Source: Sphingopyxis sp. BE259 (GTDB lineage: Bacteria; Pseudomonadota; Alphaproteobacteria; Sphingomonadales; Sphingomonadaceae). Taken from it: a DNA stretch of 64,000 nucleotides. The notes below the pieces were generated by a model. It was not told the DNA's origin. It saw only the letters and a list, made by a program, of their open reading frames with translations, and made no database searches. The stretch covers positions 1-64,000 of the forward strand of contig NZ_JAVDWM010000001.1 in NCBI RefSeq assembly GCF_031457495.1, written 5' to 3'. The position numbers and the translations under genes were made by a program. This document shows positions 8,861-18,028 of this stretch, piece by piece. Position 1 is the stretch's first letter. Every line of letters begins with the position of its first letter.

Positions 8861-9325
8861 TCAGGGGTCCGGCTCGGGCGGCGGCGGCGTTCCGGTTTCG
8901 GGGTCGGTCGCGCGCTTCGCCATCTCGTAAAGCGCATTATATTCGGGGCCAGGGGCATAACGCCCACCCATCGACATCCAGTTATAGGGCAGCTTGTCGA
9001 GGCTCATCGCCTTTGCCTCGGCGCGCGGCAGTTTGGGCGGGGCGTCGCGGCCCACGCCCGCGATCGCGCGCAATTCGGGGGTCAGCCGGTGCAACTGGGT
9101 GTCGGTGCCGCACACATTGATCGACCCGTCGTCGGCGGGTTTGCAGCGGCGGATCGGATCGACCAGCTCTTTGGCGTTGGCAGCTGCGGTTTCGGCATCG
9201 CGGGGCGGAGGCGGTGCTGGCGGGCCCTGGACCTGTGCGGCGGCTGTCACGGGCAGGACGCACAATAGCGCGACGGCAGCTCCGAATCGGGCGAAGCATC
9301 CTCGACAAGCAGTGCGACCGGCCAT
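8861..9325 (-). CDS. Small exported protein of unknown function
   Basis: The 154-residue product starts with a signal peptide (MAGRTACRGC then FARFGAAVALLCVLPVTAAA), followed by a proline-rich stretch and a soluble domain with two cysteines in RRCKPADDGSINVCGT. The pattern, with a Pro-rich linker, a paired-cysteine segment and a Pro-rich tail, is seen in many short sphingomonad periplasmic proteins without known role. The start at 9325 leaves a 52-base divergent promoter gap to glpX; longer in-frame starts would overlap glpX. Confidence 0.7.
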   Translation of the reverse strand: MAGRTACRGCFARFGAAVALLCVLPVTAAAQVQGPPAPPPPRDAETAAANAKELVDPIRRCKPADDGSINVCGTDTQLHRLTPELRAIAGVGRDAPPKLPRAEAKAMSLDKLPYNWMSMGGRYAPGPEYNALYEMAKRATDPETGTPPPPEPDP

Positions 9326-9377
9326 ATGGCGCGCACCATGCCAACATGGCACAGCAAGTAAAGGCGGAGAGTGACCC

Positions 9378-10349
9378 ATGACGAATAGCGGCAGCAACCT
9401 TGACCGGGTGCTCGTGCTCGAAATGGTGCGCGTCACCGAAGCCGCGGCGATCGCCGCTGCCAAGCTGATCGGTCGCGGCGACGAAAAGGCTGCCGATGCC
9501 GCCGCGGTCGAAGCGATGCGGACCGCGTTCAACACGCTGTATATGGACGGCACCATCGTTATCGGTGAAGGCGAACGCGACGAAGCGCCGATGCTGTATA
9601 TCGGCGAAAAGGTCGGCAATGCGCCCGGCAAAGGCCCGAAAATCGACATCGCGGTCGATCCGCTGGAAGGCACGACGATCACCGCCAAGGCCGGTCCCAA
9701 CGCGCTCGCGGTATTGGCGATCGCCGAAGAAGGCTGCCTGCTCAACGCCCCCGACGTCTATATGGACAAACTGGCGGTCGGCCCGGGCTATTCGCCGGGC
9801 ATCGTCAATTTCGACAACAGCATCCGCCAGAATGTCGAAGCCGTTGCCAGGGAAAAGGGCTGCACCGCCGCCGAGGTGATGGTGTGCGTGCTCGACCGCC
9901 CGCGCCACGAGGCGATGATCGCCGAGCTGCGCGCGCTGGGCTGCGGCGTCGCGCTGATCCCCGATGGTGACGTCGCTGGGGTGATCGCGACGACCAATCC
10001 CGACACCAATATCGACATCTATATGGGCAGCGGCGGTGCCCCGGAAGGCGTGCTGGCAGCGGCGGCGCTGCGCTGCGTCGGCGGCCAGTTCAAGGGCCGG
10101 TTGCTGTTCCGCAACGACGACGAGCGTCGGCGCGCCGCCAAATGGGGGGTCGAGGATCTCGACCGCGTCTACGACCTGGAAGACCTCGCCAAGGGCGACG
10201 TCATTTTCGCCGCTACCGGGGTCACCGACGGGTCGCTGCTGCGCGGCGTCAAGCACCGCCGCGACGGCGTGATGACCACCGAGACGGTGGTGATGCGCGC
10301 GTCGTCAGGCACGGTGCGCTGGGTGCGCGGCGAACACCGCGCGGGATGA
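9378..10349 (+). CDS. glpX: Class II fructose-1,6-bisphosphatase
   Basis: The 323-residue protein matches GlpX, the lithium-sensitive, Mn/Mg-dependent fructose-1,6-bisphosphatase of gluconeogenesis. Diagnostic segments are IGEGERDEAPMLYIGEKVG (about 56-74) and the phosphatase loop VDPLEGTTITAKAGPNAL (about 93-110); both contain the metal-binding acidic residues. Length is normal for the family. The start ATG follows a GGAG motif. Sphingomonads often use GlpX as their main FBPase. Confidence 0.95.
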   Translation: MTNSGSNLDRVLVLEMVRVTEAAAIAAAKLIGRGDEKAADAAAVEAMRTAFNTLYMDGTIVIGEGERDEAPMLYIGEKVGNAPGKGPKIDIAVDPLEGTTITAKAGPNALAVLAIAEEGCLLNAPDVYMDKLAVGPGYSPGIVNFDNSIRQNVEAVAREKGCTAAEVMVCVLDRPRHEAMIAELRALGCGVALIPDGDVAGVIATTNPDTNIDIYMGSGGAPEGVLAAAALRCVGGQFKGRLLFRNDDERRRAAKWGVEDLDRVYDLEDLAKGDVIFAATGVTDGSLLRGVKHRRDGVMTTETVVMRASSGTVRWVRGEHRAG

Positions 10350-10350
10350 G

Positions 10351-10698
10351 CTAGTTCGCCGCCGGGAAGTCGGCGGTCGCGACGCCCGTATCGTCATAGA
10401 CCGGCGCTTCCCGCGCAACCGCGAATTTGCGGCTGACCGCATGGGTTAGCCCGAAGCCCGAGATATGCGCCAGCATACCGCGATATTGCGGCCCGGCGAG
10501 GTGACTGGCCAACGCCGCGGCGTTTTCCCATTCTTCGAACACATGCACGCGCGCTGGATCGTGCGGATCGGCGGTCCAGAAATAACCGAGGCAGCCGGGC
10601 TGCGCCTGCGCGCCTGCGATCCATTGGCGCGCGCCCTCCAGCGCCGCGGCCCGCCGCGCCGGATCAAGATCGACCTTGGCCTCGATGACGATCTTCAT
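10351..10698 (-). CDS. Antibiotic biosynthesis monooxygenase (ABM) domain protein
   Basis: The 115-residue protein has the ferredoxin-like ABM fold pattern: a first strand KIVIEAKVDL, a helix ending with WIAGAQAQPGCLGYFW, then HVFEEWENAAALASHLAGP. Proteins of this family act as small quinol oxygenases, haem-degrading enzymes or structural dimers. The ATG at 10698 is preceded by AGGAGG and overlaps the stop of the upstream NTF2-like gene (ATGA), so the two are translationally coupled. The specific substrate is unknown. A longer in-frame start would lie inside the neighbouring gene. Confidence 0.85.
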   Translation of the reverse strand: MKIVIEAKVDLDPARRAAALEGARQWIAGAQAQPGCLGYFWTADPHDPARVHVFEEWENAAALASHLAGPQYRGMLAHISGFGLTHAVSRKFAVAREAPVYDDTGVATADFPAAN

Positions 10699-11108
10699 GC
10701 CGCGTCCTCCTGGCGATGCAGCGCGCGAAAGCGCCGGCTGACGAAATACCAGCGTCCGTCGATCCTGGCGCATTGGTCGTCATATTCGCCCAGATCGCGA
10801 TGGATCACCCCGCCCCGTCGATAGGTTTCGGCGGTGTAGGACCGCATCGTCGCGCCATCGCCGTCGATCCTCATCGCGCCGGGCCACGCCTGAAAAACCA
10901 GACCGGGAAAGCCCTGCATTGCCGCTGTCCAGGTGTCGACCACCGCCGCCTTGCCCGAAAACGCGCCGAAACCGGGAAGCTCCCATTGGCAGTCGTCGGC
11001 CCATGTCGCGGCCCAAGCGGCGGCGTCATGGCGGCATACCGCATCGGCATAGCTGTCGAGCAGATCGCGCAATGCGATGCGATCTTCCAGCGGCCCCGAA
11101 AAGCCCAT
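10695..11108 (-). CDS. SnoaL/NTF2-like domain protein
   Basis: The 137-residue product has the cone-shaped NTF2/SnoaL pattern: an N-terminal helix IALRDLLDSYADAVCRHDAA, then WADDCQWELPG, and a C-terminal sheet ending GRWYFVSRRF. Members are dehydratases, isomerases or accessory dioxygenase subunits. The ATG at 11108 is preferred because AGGAGGG-type sequence precedes it by 4 bases; an ATG at 11120 overlaps that ribosome site. It is coupled to the ABM protein, suggesting a small two-gene enzymatic unit, perhaps for aromatic or polyketide-like compounds. That function is inferred only. Confidence 0.82.
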   Translation of the reverse strand: MGFSGPLEDRIALRDLLDSYADAVCRHDAAAWAATWADDCQWELPGFGAFSGKAAVVDTWTAAMQGFPGLVFQAWPGAMRIDGDGATMRSYTAETYRRGGVIHRDLGEYDDQCARIDGRWYFVSRRFRALHRQEDAA

Positions 11109-11215
11109 CCGTCCCTCCATTTTCCGATCTGCTGGCAAAGCCGATGCTTCACGCCCGACGGACTATGCCGCGCGCTGCGGCGCAACGGGACTAATCATTG
11201 CGCTAAGCGCGCGGA

Positions 11216-11704
11216 TCAAAAGATTCCGGCCACCAGTCCCTCGGCCAGCGCTGCCCCCAGATCGCGCGCTTCAGCCAGCCGGTCCGTGGCGATCGTCTTG
11301 GGCGCGAGGATCGCTTCGGGTGTCTGCGCCGCGGTGTTGACGATCACCCCTTCGGCCACGCGCTTCAACCGCCACCCCGTCGCGATACGGTCGAGTTGGC
11401 GCTGGGCGTTCTCGCCGTCCGATCCGGCGCAGATGATCGTCGCATAGGGGCGCCCCTCCAACTGGCCGAGGCACGGGTAATAGCAGCGGTCGAACATTTC
11501 CTTCATCGCGCCCGACAGCGCCGCGAGATTTTCGGGACCGACGAACAGATAGCCGCTCGCTGCCCTCAACCGGTCGGGGGTCACGTCCTCGGCGCGGACG
11601 AGCCGGGCCGCCTTGCCCGCCCCCGTCACCGCAGCACGCGCCAGCGCTTCGCTGCCGCCGGTGCGGCTGTGCCAGACGATCAGCAGGGCGGGCGCATCGG
11701 TCAT
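11216..11704 (-). CDS. Flavodoxin-like NAD(P)H-dependent FMN reductase family protein
   Basis: The 162-residue protein has the flavodoxin fold: a first strand and phosphate loop (LLIVWHSRTGGSEALARA), the mid segment YLFVGPENLAALSGAMKEMFDR that lines the flavin in this family, and TIICAGSDGENAQRQLDR. It probably binds FMN and transfers electrons or reduces quinones. It is divergent from the metallo-hydrolase at 11770, with about 65 bases between. The start is the only ATG that begins the first beta strand. Confidence 0.85.
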   Translation of the reverse strand: MTDAPALLIVWHSRTGGSEALARAAVTGAGKAARLVRAEDVTPDRLRAASGYLFVGPENLAALSGAMKEMFDRCYYPCLGQLEGRPYATIICAGSDGENAQRQLDRIATGWRLKRVAEGVIVNTAAQTPEAILAPKTIATDRLAEARDLGAALAEGLVAGIF

Positions 11705-11769
11705 CCGCCATGCTTGCCAAGCGCCGGAGCGCGGCGCAAGCTGGCGTCCAAATATGGGGGAGAGACGAT

Positions 11770-13731
11770 ATGCGCCGACTGACCACCCTGCTGCTTGCCA
11801 GCACCCTGCCCTTCGCCGCCGCCGCGCAGGATGCCGCGAGCGAGGCGACCCGCGCCGCGCAGGCCGAAATCGCCGCGCGCCTGCCGCTCGATGACCCGCG
11901 CGACGAAGCCAATGTGCTGCGCGGCAAGCTGGCCGAGATTCCTGGCGGGGTGATTCTGGGCAAGGATGGGAAGACGGTGTGGGACCGGCGGCCTTATGCA
12001 TTTCTCGACGTCAAGACTGCACCCGATACGGTCAATCCGTCGCTTTGGCGGCAGGCGCGGCTGAACGCGGTGCATGGCTTGTTCGAGGTGGTGCCGGGTC
12101 AGATCTGGCAGCTGCGCGGTTATGATATTTCGGTGATGACGATCATCCGCGGGAAGACGGGATGGATCGTCGTTGATCCCTTGCTGTCCGAAGAGGCCGC
12201 AGCGGCAGGATGGAAGCTGTTCGCCGATACGGTCGAGGCGAAATCGGGTCGGCGGCCGATCAAGGCGGTGATTTTTTCGCACAGCCATAGCGACCATTTC
12301 GGCGGGGTCGGCGGCATCGTGACCCCCGAGCAGGTGAAAAAGGAAAAGATCCGCATCATCGCGCCACACGGCTTTTCGGAAGAAGCGACCGCCGAAAATG
12401 TGCTCGCCGGGACCGCGATGGGACGGCGCGCGCTATATATGTTCGGTGCGATCCTGCCGCCCGGACCGGCGGGGCAGGTCGATACCGGGCTGGGACCGAA
12501 GCTGTCGTCGGGGACGATCGGCTATATGGAGCCGACCGAGGTCGTCGGCGCGAACGGCGGCACCCTGACGATCGACGGGCTGGCGTTCGATTTCCTCGAC
12601 GCGGGCGGAACCGAGGCGCCGTCGGAGTTCGTTTTCTATATCCCGGCGTATAAGGCGCTGCACACGACGGAGGTCGTCACCCACACGCTGCACAATGTGC
12701 TGACCCTGCGCGGGGCGCAGGTGCGCGATGCGCTGCACTGGTCGAAGGTCATCGACGCGACATTGCTGAAATGGGGCGGCAAGGCCGAGGTGGCATTGGC
12801 GTCGCATCACTGGCCGACTTGGGGGGCGGGCGAGGTATCGGCGCTGCTGACGAGCCAGCGCGACATTTATCGCTATGTCCACGACCGCACCCTGTTCCTC
12901 GCGAACCGCGGCGCGACGCTGCACGAGCTGGCCGATGCGACGCCCGAGGCACCGGGGCAGGCCAGCGATTTCAGCGCGCGCGGCTATTATGGCACGGTCA
13001 ACCACGACATGAAGGCGGTGTATCAGCGCTATTTCGGCTGGTGGGACGGCAATCCCGCCAATTTCAACCCGCTGCCCCCCGAAGCGTCGGCGCCCAAATA
13101 TGTCGAACTGGCGGGCGGCACCGACAAGCTGCTCGCGGCGGGGCGGGCAGCGATCAAGGCGGGCGATTATCGCTGGGCAGCCGAGCTGCTGAACAAGCTG
13201 GTGTTCGCCCAGCCCGACAACCAGGCCGCCCGCGCCGCGCTGGCGTCGGCCTACGACCAGATGGGGTATCAGGCCGAATCGGGGGCGTGGCGCAACTATT
13301 ATCTGGCCGGGGCGGCGACGCTGCGCGGCAATGCGGTGCAGAGCCTGTCGGGCAACGGCCAGAGCCGGTCGTTCGTCAGCGCGATCCCGACCGCGGTCTT
13401 TTTCGATGCGCTGGCGACGCGCTTCGACGCCGCCAAGGGCGTGACGCTGAAAGGCACATTCCAGTTCGTCATGCCCGACAGCAAGGAGACGGTGGCGGTG
13501 GTCGTCGGCGGCGGGGTTGAGGTGCCACGCTATGGCGTCAAGGATGCGGCGCCGACCGCGACGATCACGCTGAACCGCACCACGCTCGACGATGTCATGC
13601 TGGGGCAGGCGCAATTTCCGGCGTTGATGCAATCGGGGGCGATCAAGATCGATGGCGACCGCATGGCGTTCCTATCGTGGTTCGCTCTCCACCCGCCCGC
13701 CGACCCGCGCTTCAATATTGTTGTGCCATAG
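11770..13731 (+). CDS. SdsA1-like alkyl sulfatase / MBL-fold hydrolase, exported
   Basis: The 653-residue protein has a signal peptide (MRRLTTLLLASTLPFAAAAQ), an MBL-fold domain with the zinc signature HSHSDHFGG at His171-Gly179, an alkylsulfatase dimerisation region, and a C-terminal SCP2-like domain (about 535-650). This order is that of the class III alkyl sulfatases SdsA1/BDS1, which release sulfate from alkyl sulfates in the periplasm. The GGGGGAGAG ribosome site precedes the ATG by 7 bases. Substrate is inferred from family only; some members act on other esters. Confidence 0.88.
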   Translation: MRRLTTLLLASTLPFAAAAQDAASEATRAAQAEIAARLPLDDPRDEANVLRGKLAEIPGGVILGKDGKTVWDRRPYAFLDVKTAPDTVNPSLWRQARLNAVHGLFEVVPGQIWQLRGYDISVMTIIRGKTGWIVVDPLLSEEAAAAGWKLFADTVEAKSGRRPIKAVIFSHSHSDHFGGVGGIVTPEQVKKEKIRIIAPHGFSEEATAENVLAGTAMGRRALYMFGAILPPGPAGQVDTGLGPKLSSGTIGYMEPTEVVGANGGTLTIDGLAFDFLDAGGTEAPSEFVFYIPAYKALHTTEVVTHTLHNVLTLRGAQVRDALHWSKVIDATLLKWGGKAEVALASHHWPTWGAGEVSALLTSQRDIYRYVHDRTLFLANRGATLHELADATPEAPGQASDFSARGYYGTVNHDMKAVYQRYFGWWDGNPANFNPLPPEASAPKYVELAGGTDKLLAAGRAAIKAGDYRWAAELLNKLVFAQPDNQAARAALASAYDQMGYQAESGAWRNYYLAGAATLRGNAVQSLSGNGQSRSFVSAIPTAVFFDALATRFDAAKGVTLKGTFQFVMPDSKETVAVVVGGGVEVPRYGVKDAAPTATITLNRTTLDDVMLGQAQFPALMQSGAIKIDGDRMAFLSWFALHPPADPRFNIVVP

Positions 13732-13756
13732 GCCTCTAACACGGTAACGAGGGAGG

Positions 13757-14287
13757 ATGATCGACACCCCTGCCGTCCACCCGACCGATCCGTTCGACCC
13801 CGAGGCGCTGAACGCCGCCGAAGGGCTCGATCCGGTCGATCCCGCTTATGCCCAGGCGCTGCGCATCGCGACGGCGCTCAACCTGATCCCGCTGGCGATC
13901 GGGGCGAGCGTGTTCGATTATCTGCTGATCCGCCATATCGAGGGGCCATATGGGCTGATCACCGCGCTGGCGTGGCTGATCGCTCTCATCGTCATCATCA
14001 CCTTTCCGTCGCGGCGCGTGTCGCGCTGGGGGTATAAAATCGGCGACGGGCAGCTGCGCGTCGCGCGCGGCTGGCTGTTCCGCACCGACACCATCGTGCC
14101 GTTCGTGCGCGTCCAGCATATCGACGTCGGACAGGGGCCGATCGAACGCTGGTTCGGGTTGTCGCACCTGATCGTCCACACGTCGGGGACGCATAACAGC
14201 ACCGTCACCCTGCCCGGCCTGCCCGCCGACCTGGCCGCCGCGATGCGCGAGACGATCCGGCGCCACATCCAGACCGATTTCGCATGA
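13757..14287 (+). CDS. bPH2 (YdbS-like) membrane protein
   Basis: The 176-residue protein has two close membrane helices (about 45-80) followed by a bacterial PH domain with YKIGDGQLRVARGWLFRTDTIVPF and VRVQHIDVGQGPIERWFGL. This is the DUF304/bPH_2 pattern of B. subtilis YdbS. It overlaps the next bPH2 gene by 4 bases (ATGA). Pairs of one-domain and multi-domain bPH2 proteins often form membrane complexes. A GGGAGG motif abuts the ATG directly, so the true start might be a few codons away. Confidence 0.85.
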   Translation: MIDTPAVHPTDPFDPEALNAAEGLDPVDPAYAQALRIATALNLIPLAIGASVFDYLLIRHIEGPYGLITALAWLIALIVIITFPSRRVSRWGYKIGDGQLRVARGWLFRTDTIVPFVRVQHIDVGQGPIERWFGLSHLIVHTSGTHNSTVTLPGLPADLAAAMRETIRRHIQTDFA

Positions 14288-15810
14288 GCCAGACCGCCGC
14301 GGCTGTGGCCGTTCCGATCAGCGACGATGACGCGGGCTGGCAGCGGCTGCACCCGGCGACGCTGGCGCTGGCGATCGTCAAGCTCGGGCCGCGATCGCTC
14401 CAGTTCCTGCCCGCCGTCGCGGCGCTCGGTTTCACTGGAAACTGGGTCTATATCGTCCCGGCGATCCTCGCCTTCCTGCTGTTCTCGCTGGTTGCCGCCT
14501 GGTTCCATTGGCTACGTTTTCGCTTCCGCGTCGGCGACGACGAAGTCGTGATCGAAAGCGGGGTCCTGTCGCGCCAGCACCGCACCATCCCCTTCGACCG
14601 CATCCAGGACGTCAGCATCGAACAGGGGCTGGTGTCGCGCGCGCTGGGCATCGCCAAGGTCGGGTTCGAAACCGGGGCGGGCGGCAAGGAGAATGACGCG
14701 AGCCTCGACGCCATCGGCCTCGACGCGGCGCAGGCGCTGCGGACGACGATTCGCGCCCACCGCAGCGGCGAGGCCGCGGTCGTGGCAACGGCGACGGATA
14801 CCCCTGACGCCGCGCCGGTCGCCGCCGACCGCTTGCTGTTCGCGATGACGCCGCGCCAGCTGCTGGTCGCCGGGCTGTTCAACTTCTCGCTCGCCGCGCT
14901 CGCCGTGGTCGGCGCGGGCATGCAGTTTTTCGACAATCTGCTGCCGTTCGATTTCAACGTCTTTAACCCGCGGGACTGGATCGACATCGCCGAAGATTAT
15001 GGCCTCGACCAATGGCTGCTCGCGCATCGGTGTATCGCGGGGGTCGGCGCGGCCATTTCGCTCCTCTTCATCGGCTTTGCGAGCGGCATCGCGACGATGG
15101 TCTTTGCCAACTGGAATTTCCGCCTGACCCGCGAGCCCCGCACGCTGCGCCGCACCCGCGGGTTGACGACGCGCACCGACGTCGCCGTGCCGGTCAAGCG
15201 GGTGCAGGCGGCGATCCTGATCACCGGCTGGTTTCGGCGGCGCTTCGGCTGGCACGAACTACGGTTGCAAAGTCTGGCGAGCGACGGTGAGAAGGAACGC
15301 GACCATCAGGTCGTGCCGTTCGCCAAGCTGACCGCAATCGACCCGGTGCTGGACGAGGTTGCGATCGCGCGTCCTGACGCCGCCGCGCCGTGGCAGCACA
15401 GCCACCGCGTCATCGCGCTGGGCGGGCTGATCGGCGCGCTGGGGGCGACCACAGGCGGGCTGGTCGCGGTCGGCTTCGGGCAGGCGCTCGGCTGGTTCGG
15501 GCCGGGCATCGGCGTGTTGATCGGCGCGGTGTCGCTGTTCGGCGCGCGCTTTCACCGCTGGACCGACATGGGCGAGCAGGTCGCGATCCGCCGCGGCTTC
15601 TGGAAACCCAAACTGACCCTGCTGCCGCACGCATCGGTGCAGAGCGTCGACCTCAAGACCGACTTCATCCTGCGTCCGCTGGGCCTCGCGACCTTGGTGT
15701 TCGGGGTTCCCGGCGGCAGTTCGCTGGCCAGCCACGAGATTCCTGCCATCCCGCTGGCGACCGCACAGGATTTGCGCGCCCGTATCCTGGCTGCACGAGC
15801 GCGGGCATGA
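14284..15810 (+). CDS. Multi-domain bPH2 (YdbT-like) membrane protein
   Basis: The 508-residue protein contains repeated bPH2 domains separated by membrane-helix pairs. The clearest repeats are RVGDDEVVIESGVLSRQHRT with IQDVSIEQGLVSRALG (about 80-130), and a second round with TRTDVAVPVKRVQAAILITG (about 295-325). This matches YdbT, the partner of YdbS in Bacillus, where the pair protects against a bacteriocin; the role in proteobacteria is not established. It overlaps both neighbours by 4 bases, so bPH2-bPH2-recJ forms a translationally coupled run. Confidence 0.85.
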   Translation: MSQTAAAVAVPISDDDAGWQRLHPATLALAIVKLGPRSLQFLPAVAALGFTGNWVYIVPAILAFLLFSLVAAWFHWLRFRFRVGDDEVVIESGVLSRQHRTIPFDRIQDVSIEQGLVSRALGIAKVGFETGAGGKENDASLDAIGLDAAQALRTTIRAHRSGEAAVVATATDTPDAAPVAADRLLFAMTPRQLLVAGLFNFSLAALAVVGAGMQFFDNLLPFDFNVFNPRDWIDIAEDYGLDQWLLAHRCIAGVGAAISLLFIGFASGIATMVFANWNFRLTREPRTLRRTRGLTTRTDVAVPVKRVQAAILITGWFRRRFGWHELRLQSLASDGEKERDHQVVPFAKLTAIDPVLDEVAIARPDAAAPWQHSHRVIALGGLIGALGATTGGLVAVGFGQALGWFGPGIGVLIGAVSLFGARFHRWTDMGEQVAIRRGFWKPKLTLLPHASVQSVDLKTDFILRPLGLATLVFGVPGGSSLASHEIPAIPLATAQDLRARILAARARA

Positions 15811-17576
15811 GCGAGACAGCACTCGGCATTACCCGGTCGATTCTGGGCCAGCCATGGCATTGGCGCCGTGCCAGCGCCGATATGGCCAGCGAAAATCTCG
15901 CCCCCGACGATCTGGTCACCCAGCTGCTGCTGGCGCGCGGGGTTGCCCGCGACGATCTCGATCGCCAGCGCGCGCCTACGCTGCGCGGTTTCATGCCCGA
16001 TCCGTCGCGGTTCCGCGATATGGACGCCGCTGCGGCGCGGCTCGCCGATGCGGTCGAGCGGCGCGAGGCGGTGACGATCTTCGGCGACTATGACGTCGAT
16101 GGCGCGACCTCTGCGGCGTTGCTCGTCCGCCTGCTGCGCGGGCTCGGGCTGCCCGCGGGCGCCTATATCCCTGACCGGTTGATGGAAGGCTATGGCCCGT
16201 CGGGCGCCGCGCTGGTCAAGATCGGCGAAGCCGGGTCGAAACTGATCGTCACCGTCGATTGCGGTGCGCAGGCGTTCGAGGCGATCGCCGAGGCCAATGC
16301 CGCGGGGGTCGAGGTCATCGTCGTCGATCACCACCAATGCGCCACCACCCTGCCTAAGGCGCTGGCGCTGGTGAACCCCAACCGGCTCGACGAAGCCCCC
16401 GACGCCGCGATCCACGGCAATCTGGCCGCGGTCGGAGTCGCGTTCCTGCTCGGCGCTGCGCTGCTCCGCACCTTACGCGGGCGCGGCTTTTTCGCGAGCC
16501 GCGACGAGCCCGCGCTGATCGACCTACTCGATCTGGTCGCATTGGGCACCGTCGCCGATGTAGCGCGGCTGACCGGGTTCAACCGCGCGCTGGTGACGCA
16601 AGGGCTGAAGGTGATGGCGCGGCGCGGCAACACCGGGCTGGCGGCGTTGATGGACGCGGCGCGGCTGACCAAACCGCCGACCGCCAGCGACATGGGCTTT
16701 GCCCTCGGCCCGCGGATCAACGCGGGCGGGCGGGTCGGCAAATCGGACCTGGGCGTGCGGCTGCTGACGACATCGGACCCGCAGGAAGCCGCCGACATAT
16801 CGCTGGAACTCAACCGATTGAACGAGGAACGCCGCGCGATCGAGGCGGGGGTGCTCGACGAAGCCATCGCCGCCAGCACCGCGTGCGGCAACGCTCCGGT
16901 GGCGATCGTCGCCGGGCAGGGTTGGCATCCCGGGGTGATCGGTATCGTCGCCGGACGTCTGAAGGAACGGCTGCACCGCCCGGCAATCGTCATTGCCATC
17001 GATGACGCGGGGGTCGGCAAGGGATCGGGACGCTCGATCAGCGGCGTCGATCTGGGCGCCGCGATCCTCGCCGCCAAGGAAAACGGGCTGCTGGTCGCGG
17101 GCGGCGGTCATGCGATGGCGGCGGGGCTGACCGTCGCCGCCGATCAGGTCGATGCCCTGGGCGCGTTCCTCAATGACCGGCTCGCCGCCGATGTGGCGCG
17201 CGCCAGCGGCGACAAATCACTGCTCATCGATGCGGTGCTGGCGCCGCGCGGCATCTCGCCGCTCTGGTGCGAGGCAATCGAAAGCGCCGGACCCTATGGC
17301 GCCGGTTGGCCCGCGCCGCGCGTTGCCACCGGGCCGGTGCGAATCGTCGAGGCCAGCATCGTCGGCACCGACCACGTCCGGCTGATCGTGGCGGGCGACG
17401 ACGGCGCGCGGTTCAAGGCGGTCGCCTTTCGCAGCGCCGAAACCGAACTGGGCCAGACCCTGCTCCACGCGCGCGGCGGCCGCAAACTATGGCTTGCAGG
17501 CCGCGCCAAACGCGACGATTGGGGCAGCCGCCCCGCGGCCGAGCTCCACTTGGAGGACGCGGCGTGGGCGGATTGA
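15807..17576 (+). CDS. recJ: Single-strand-specific 5'-3' exonuclease RecJ
   Basis: The 589-residue protein has the DHH phosphoesterase motifs FGDYDVDGATSAALL (about 90-104) and VVDHHQCA (about 172-179), and the DHHA1 motif GGGHAMAAGLTV (about 432-443), followed by the RecJ OB domain. RecJ degrades single-stranded DNA in recombination and mismatch repair. The ATG at 15807 overlaps the upstream stop (ATGA). An open frame extends further upstream but overlaps the bPH2 coding region and is rejected. Length is normal for the family. Confidence 0.96.
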   Translation: MSETALGITRSILGQPWHWRRASADMASENLAPDDLVTQLLLARGVARDDLDRQRAPTLRGFMPDPSRFRDMDAAAARLADAVERREAVTIFGDYDVDGATSAALLVRLLRGLGLPAGAYIPDRLMEGYGPSGAALVKIGEAGSKLIVTVDCGAQAFEAIAEANAAGVEVIVVDHHQCATTLPKALALVNPNRLDEAPDAAIHGNLAAVGVAFLLGAALLRTLRGRGFFASRDEPALIDLLDLVALGTVADVARLTGFNRALVTQGLKVMARRGNTGLAALMDAARLTKPPTASDMGFALGPRINAGGRVGKSDLGVRLLTTSDPQEAADISLELNRLNEERRAIEAGVLDEAIAASTACGNAPVAIVAGQGWHPGVIGIVAGRLKERLHRPAIVIAIDDAGVGKGSGRSISGVDLGAAILAAKENGLLVAGGGHAMAAGLTVAADQVDALGAFLNDRLAADVARASGDKSLLIDAVLAPRGISPLWCEAIESAGPYGAGWPAPRVATGPVRIVEASIVGTDHVRLIVAGDDGARFKAVAFRSAETELGQTLLHARGGRKLWLAGRAKRDDWGSRPAAELHLEDAAWAD

Positions 17577-17689
17577 TGGCCGATTGAACGCAGCCCGCGC
17601 AACATTTTACGCGCGGCGCCCTGCGAGCGTGTCGAACGGCGCTTGACCGCATCAAGATGCCCGTCTAATGCGCCGCTTCACCGAACGAC

Positions 17690-17765
17690 GGCCCCTTCGT
17701 CTAGCGGTCTAGGACGTCGCCCTTTCACGGCGAAAACACGGGTTCGAGTCCCGTAGGGGTCACCA
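17690..17765 (+). tRNA. tRNA-Glu (anticodon TTC)
   Basis: A 76-base cloverleaf with acceptor stem GGCCCCT/AGGGGTC, anticodon arm TCGCC-CTTTCAC-GGCGA (anticodon TTC), T arm ACGGG-TTCGAGT-CCCGT and an encoded CCA end. The tRNA would read GAA/GAG. Confidence 0.96.
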
Positions 17766-17816
17766 CGGTCAAGCGCGCGGTCGGCGGGCTTTCTTTCCGA
17801 AAATTTCCGACCCTGC

Positions 17817-17891
17817 GGCCCCTTCGTCTAGCGGTCAGGACGTCGCCCTCTCACGGCGAAAACACGGGTTCGATTCCCGTAGGGGTCACCA
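17817..17891 (+). tRNA. tRNA-Glu (anticodon CTC)
   Basis: A 75-base cloverleaf nearly identical to the tRNA 51 bases upstream. It differs by one base less in the D loop, by a single T-loop change and by the anticodon (CTC, reading GAG). CCA is encoded. The tandem pair looks like a duplication followed by anticodon change. The remaining space to the next gene (17892-18028) holds nothing recognisable. Confidence 0.96.
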
Positions 17892-18028
17892 GCGCCACGT
17901 CCCGCTTAAACTATCCTTCACAGCAACTCCGGGCATCCTGCCGCTCCGGCAGCAGCACCGGAAAATGGCGCGCCGAAGGGGTTGGCGACGACCCGTGCAC
18001 GCCGCCTTAACCCATCGCTCCCCCCCGA

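Noticed and set aside
12433-13632. Leftward open frame opposite the alkyl-sulfatase-like gene
   Set aside because: Antisense shadow; Arg/Gln-rich low-complexity translation.
15390-15806. N-terminal extension of RecJ
   Set aside because: It overlaps the bPH2 coding region in another frame; the ATG at 15807 gives the normal RecJ start.
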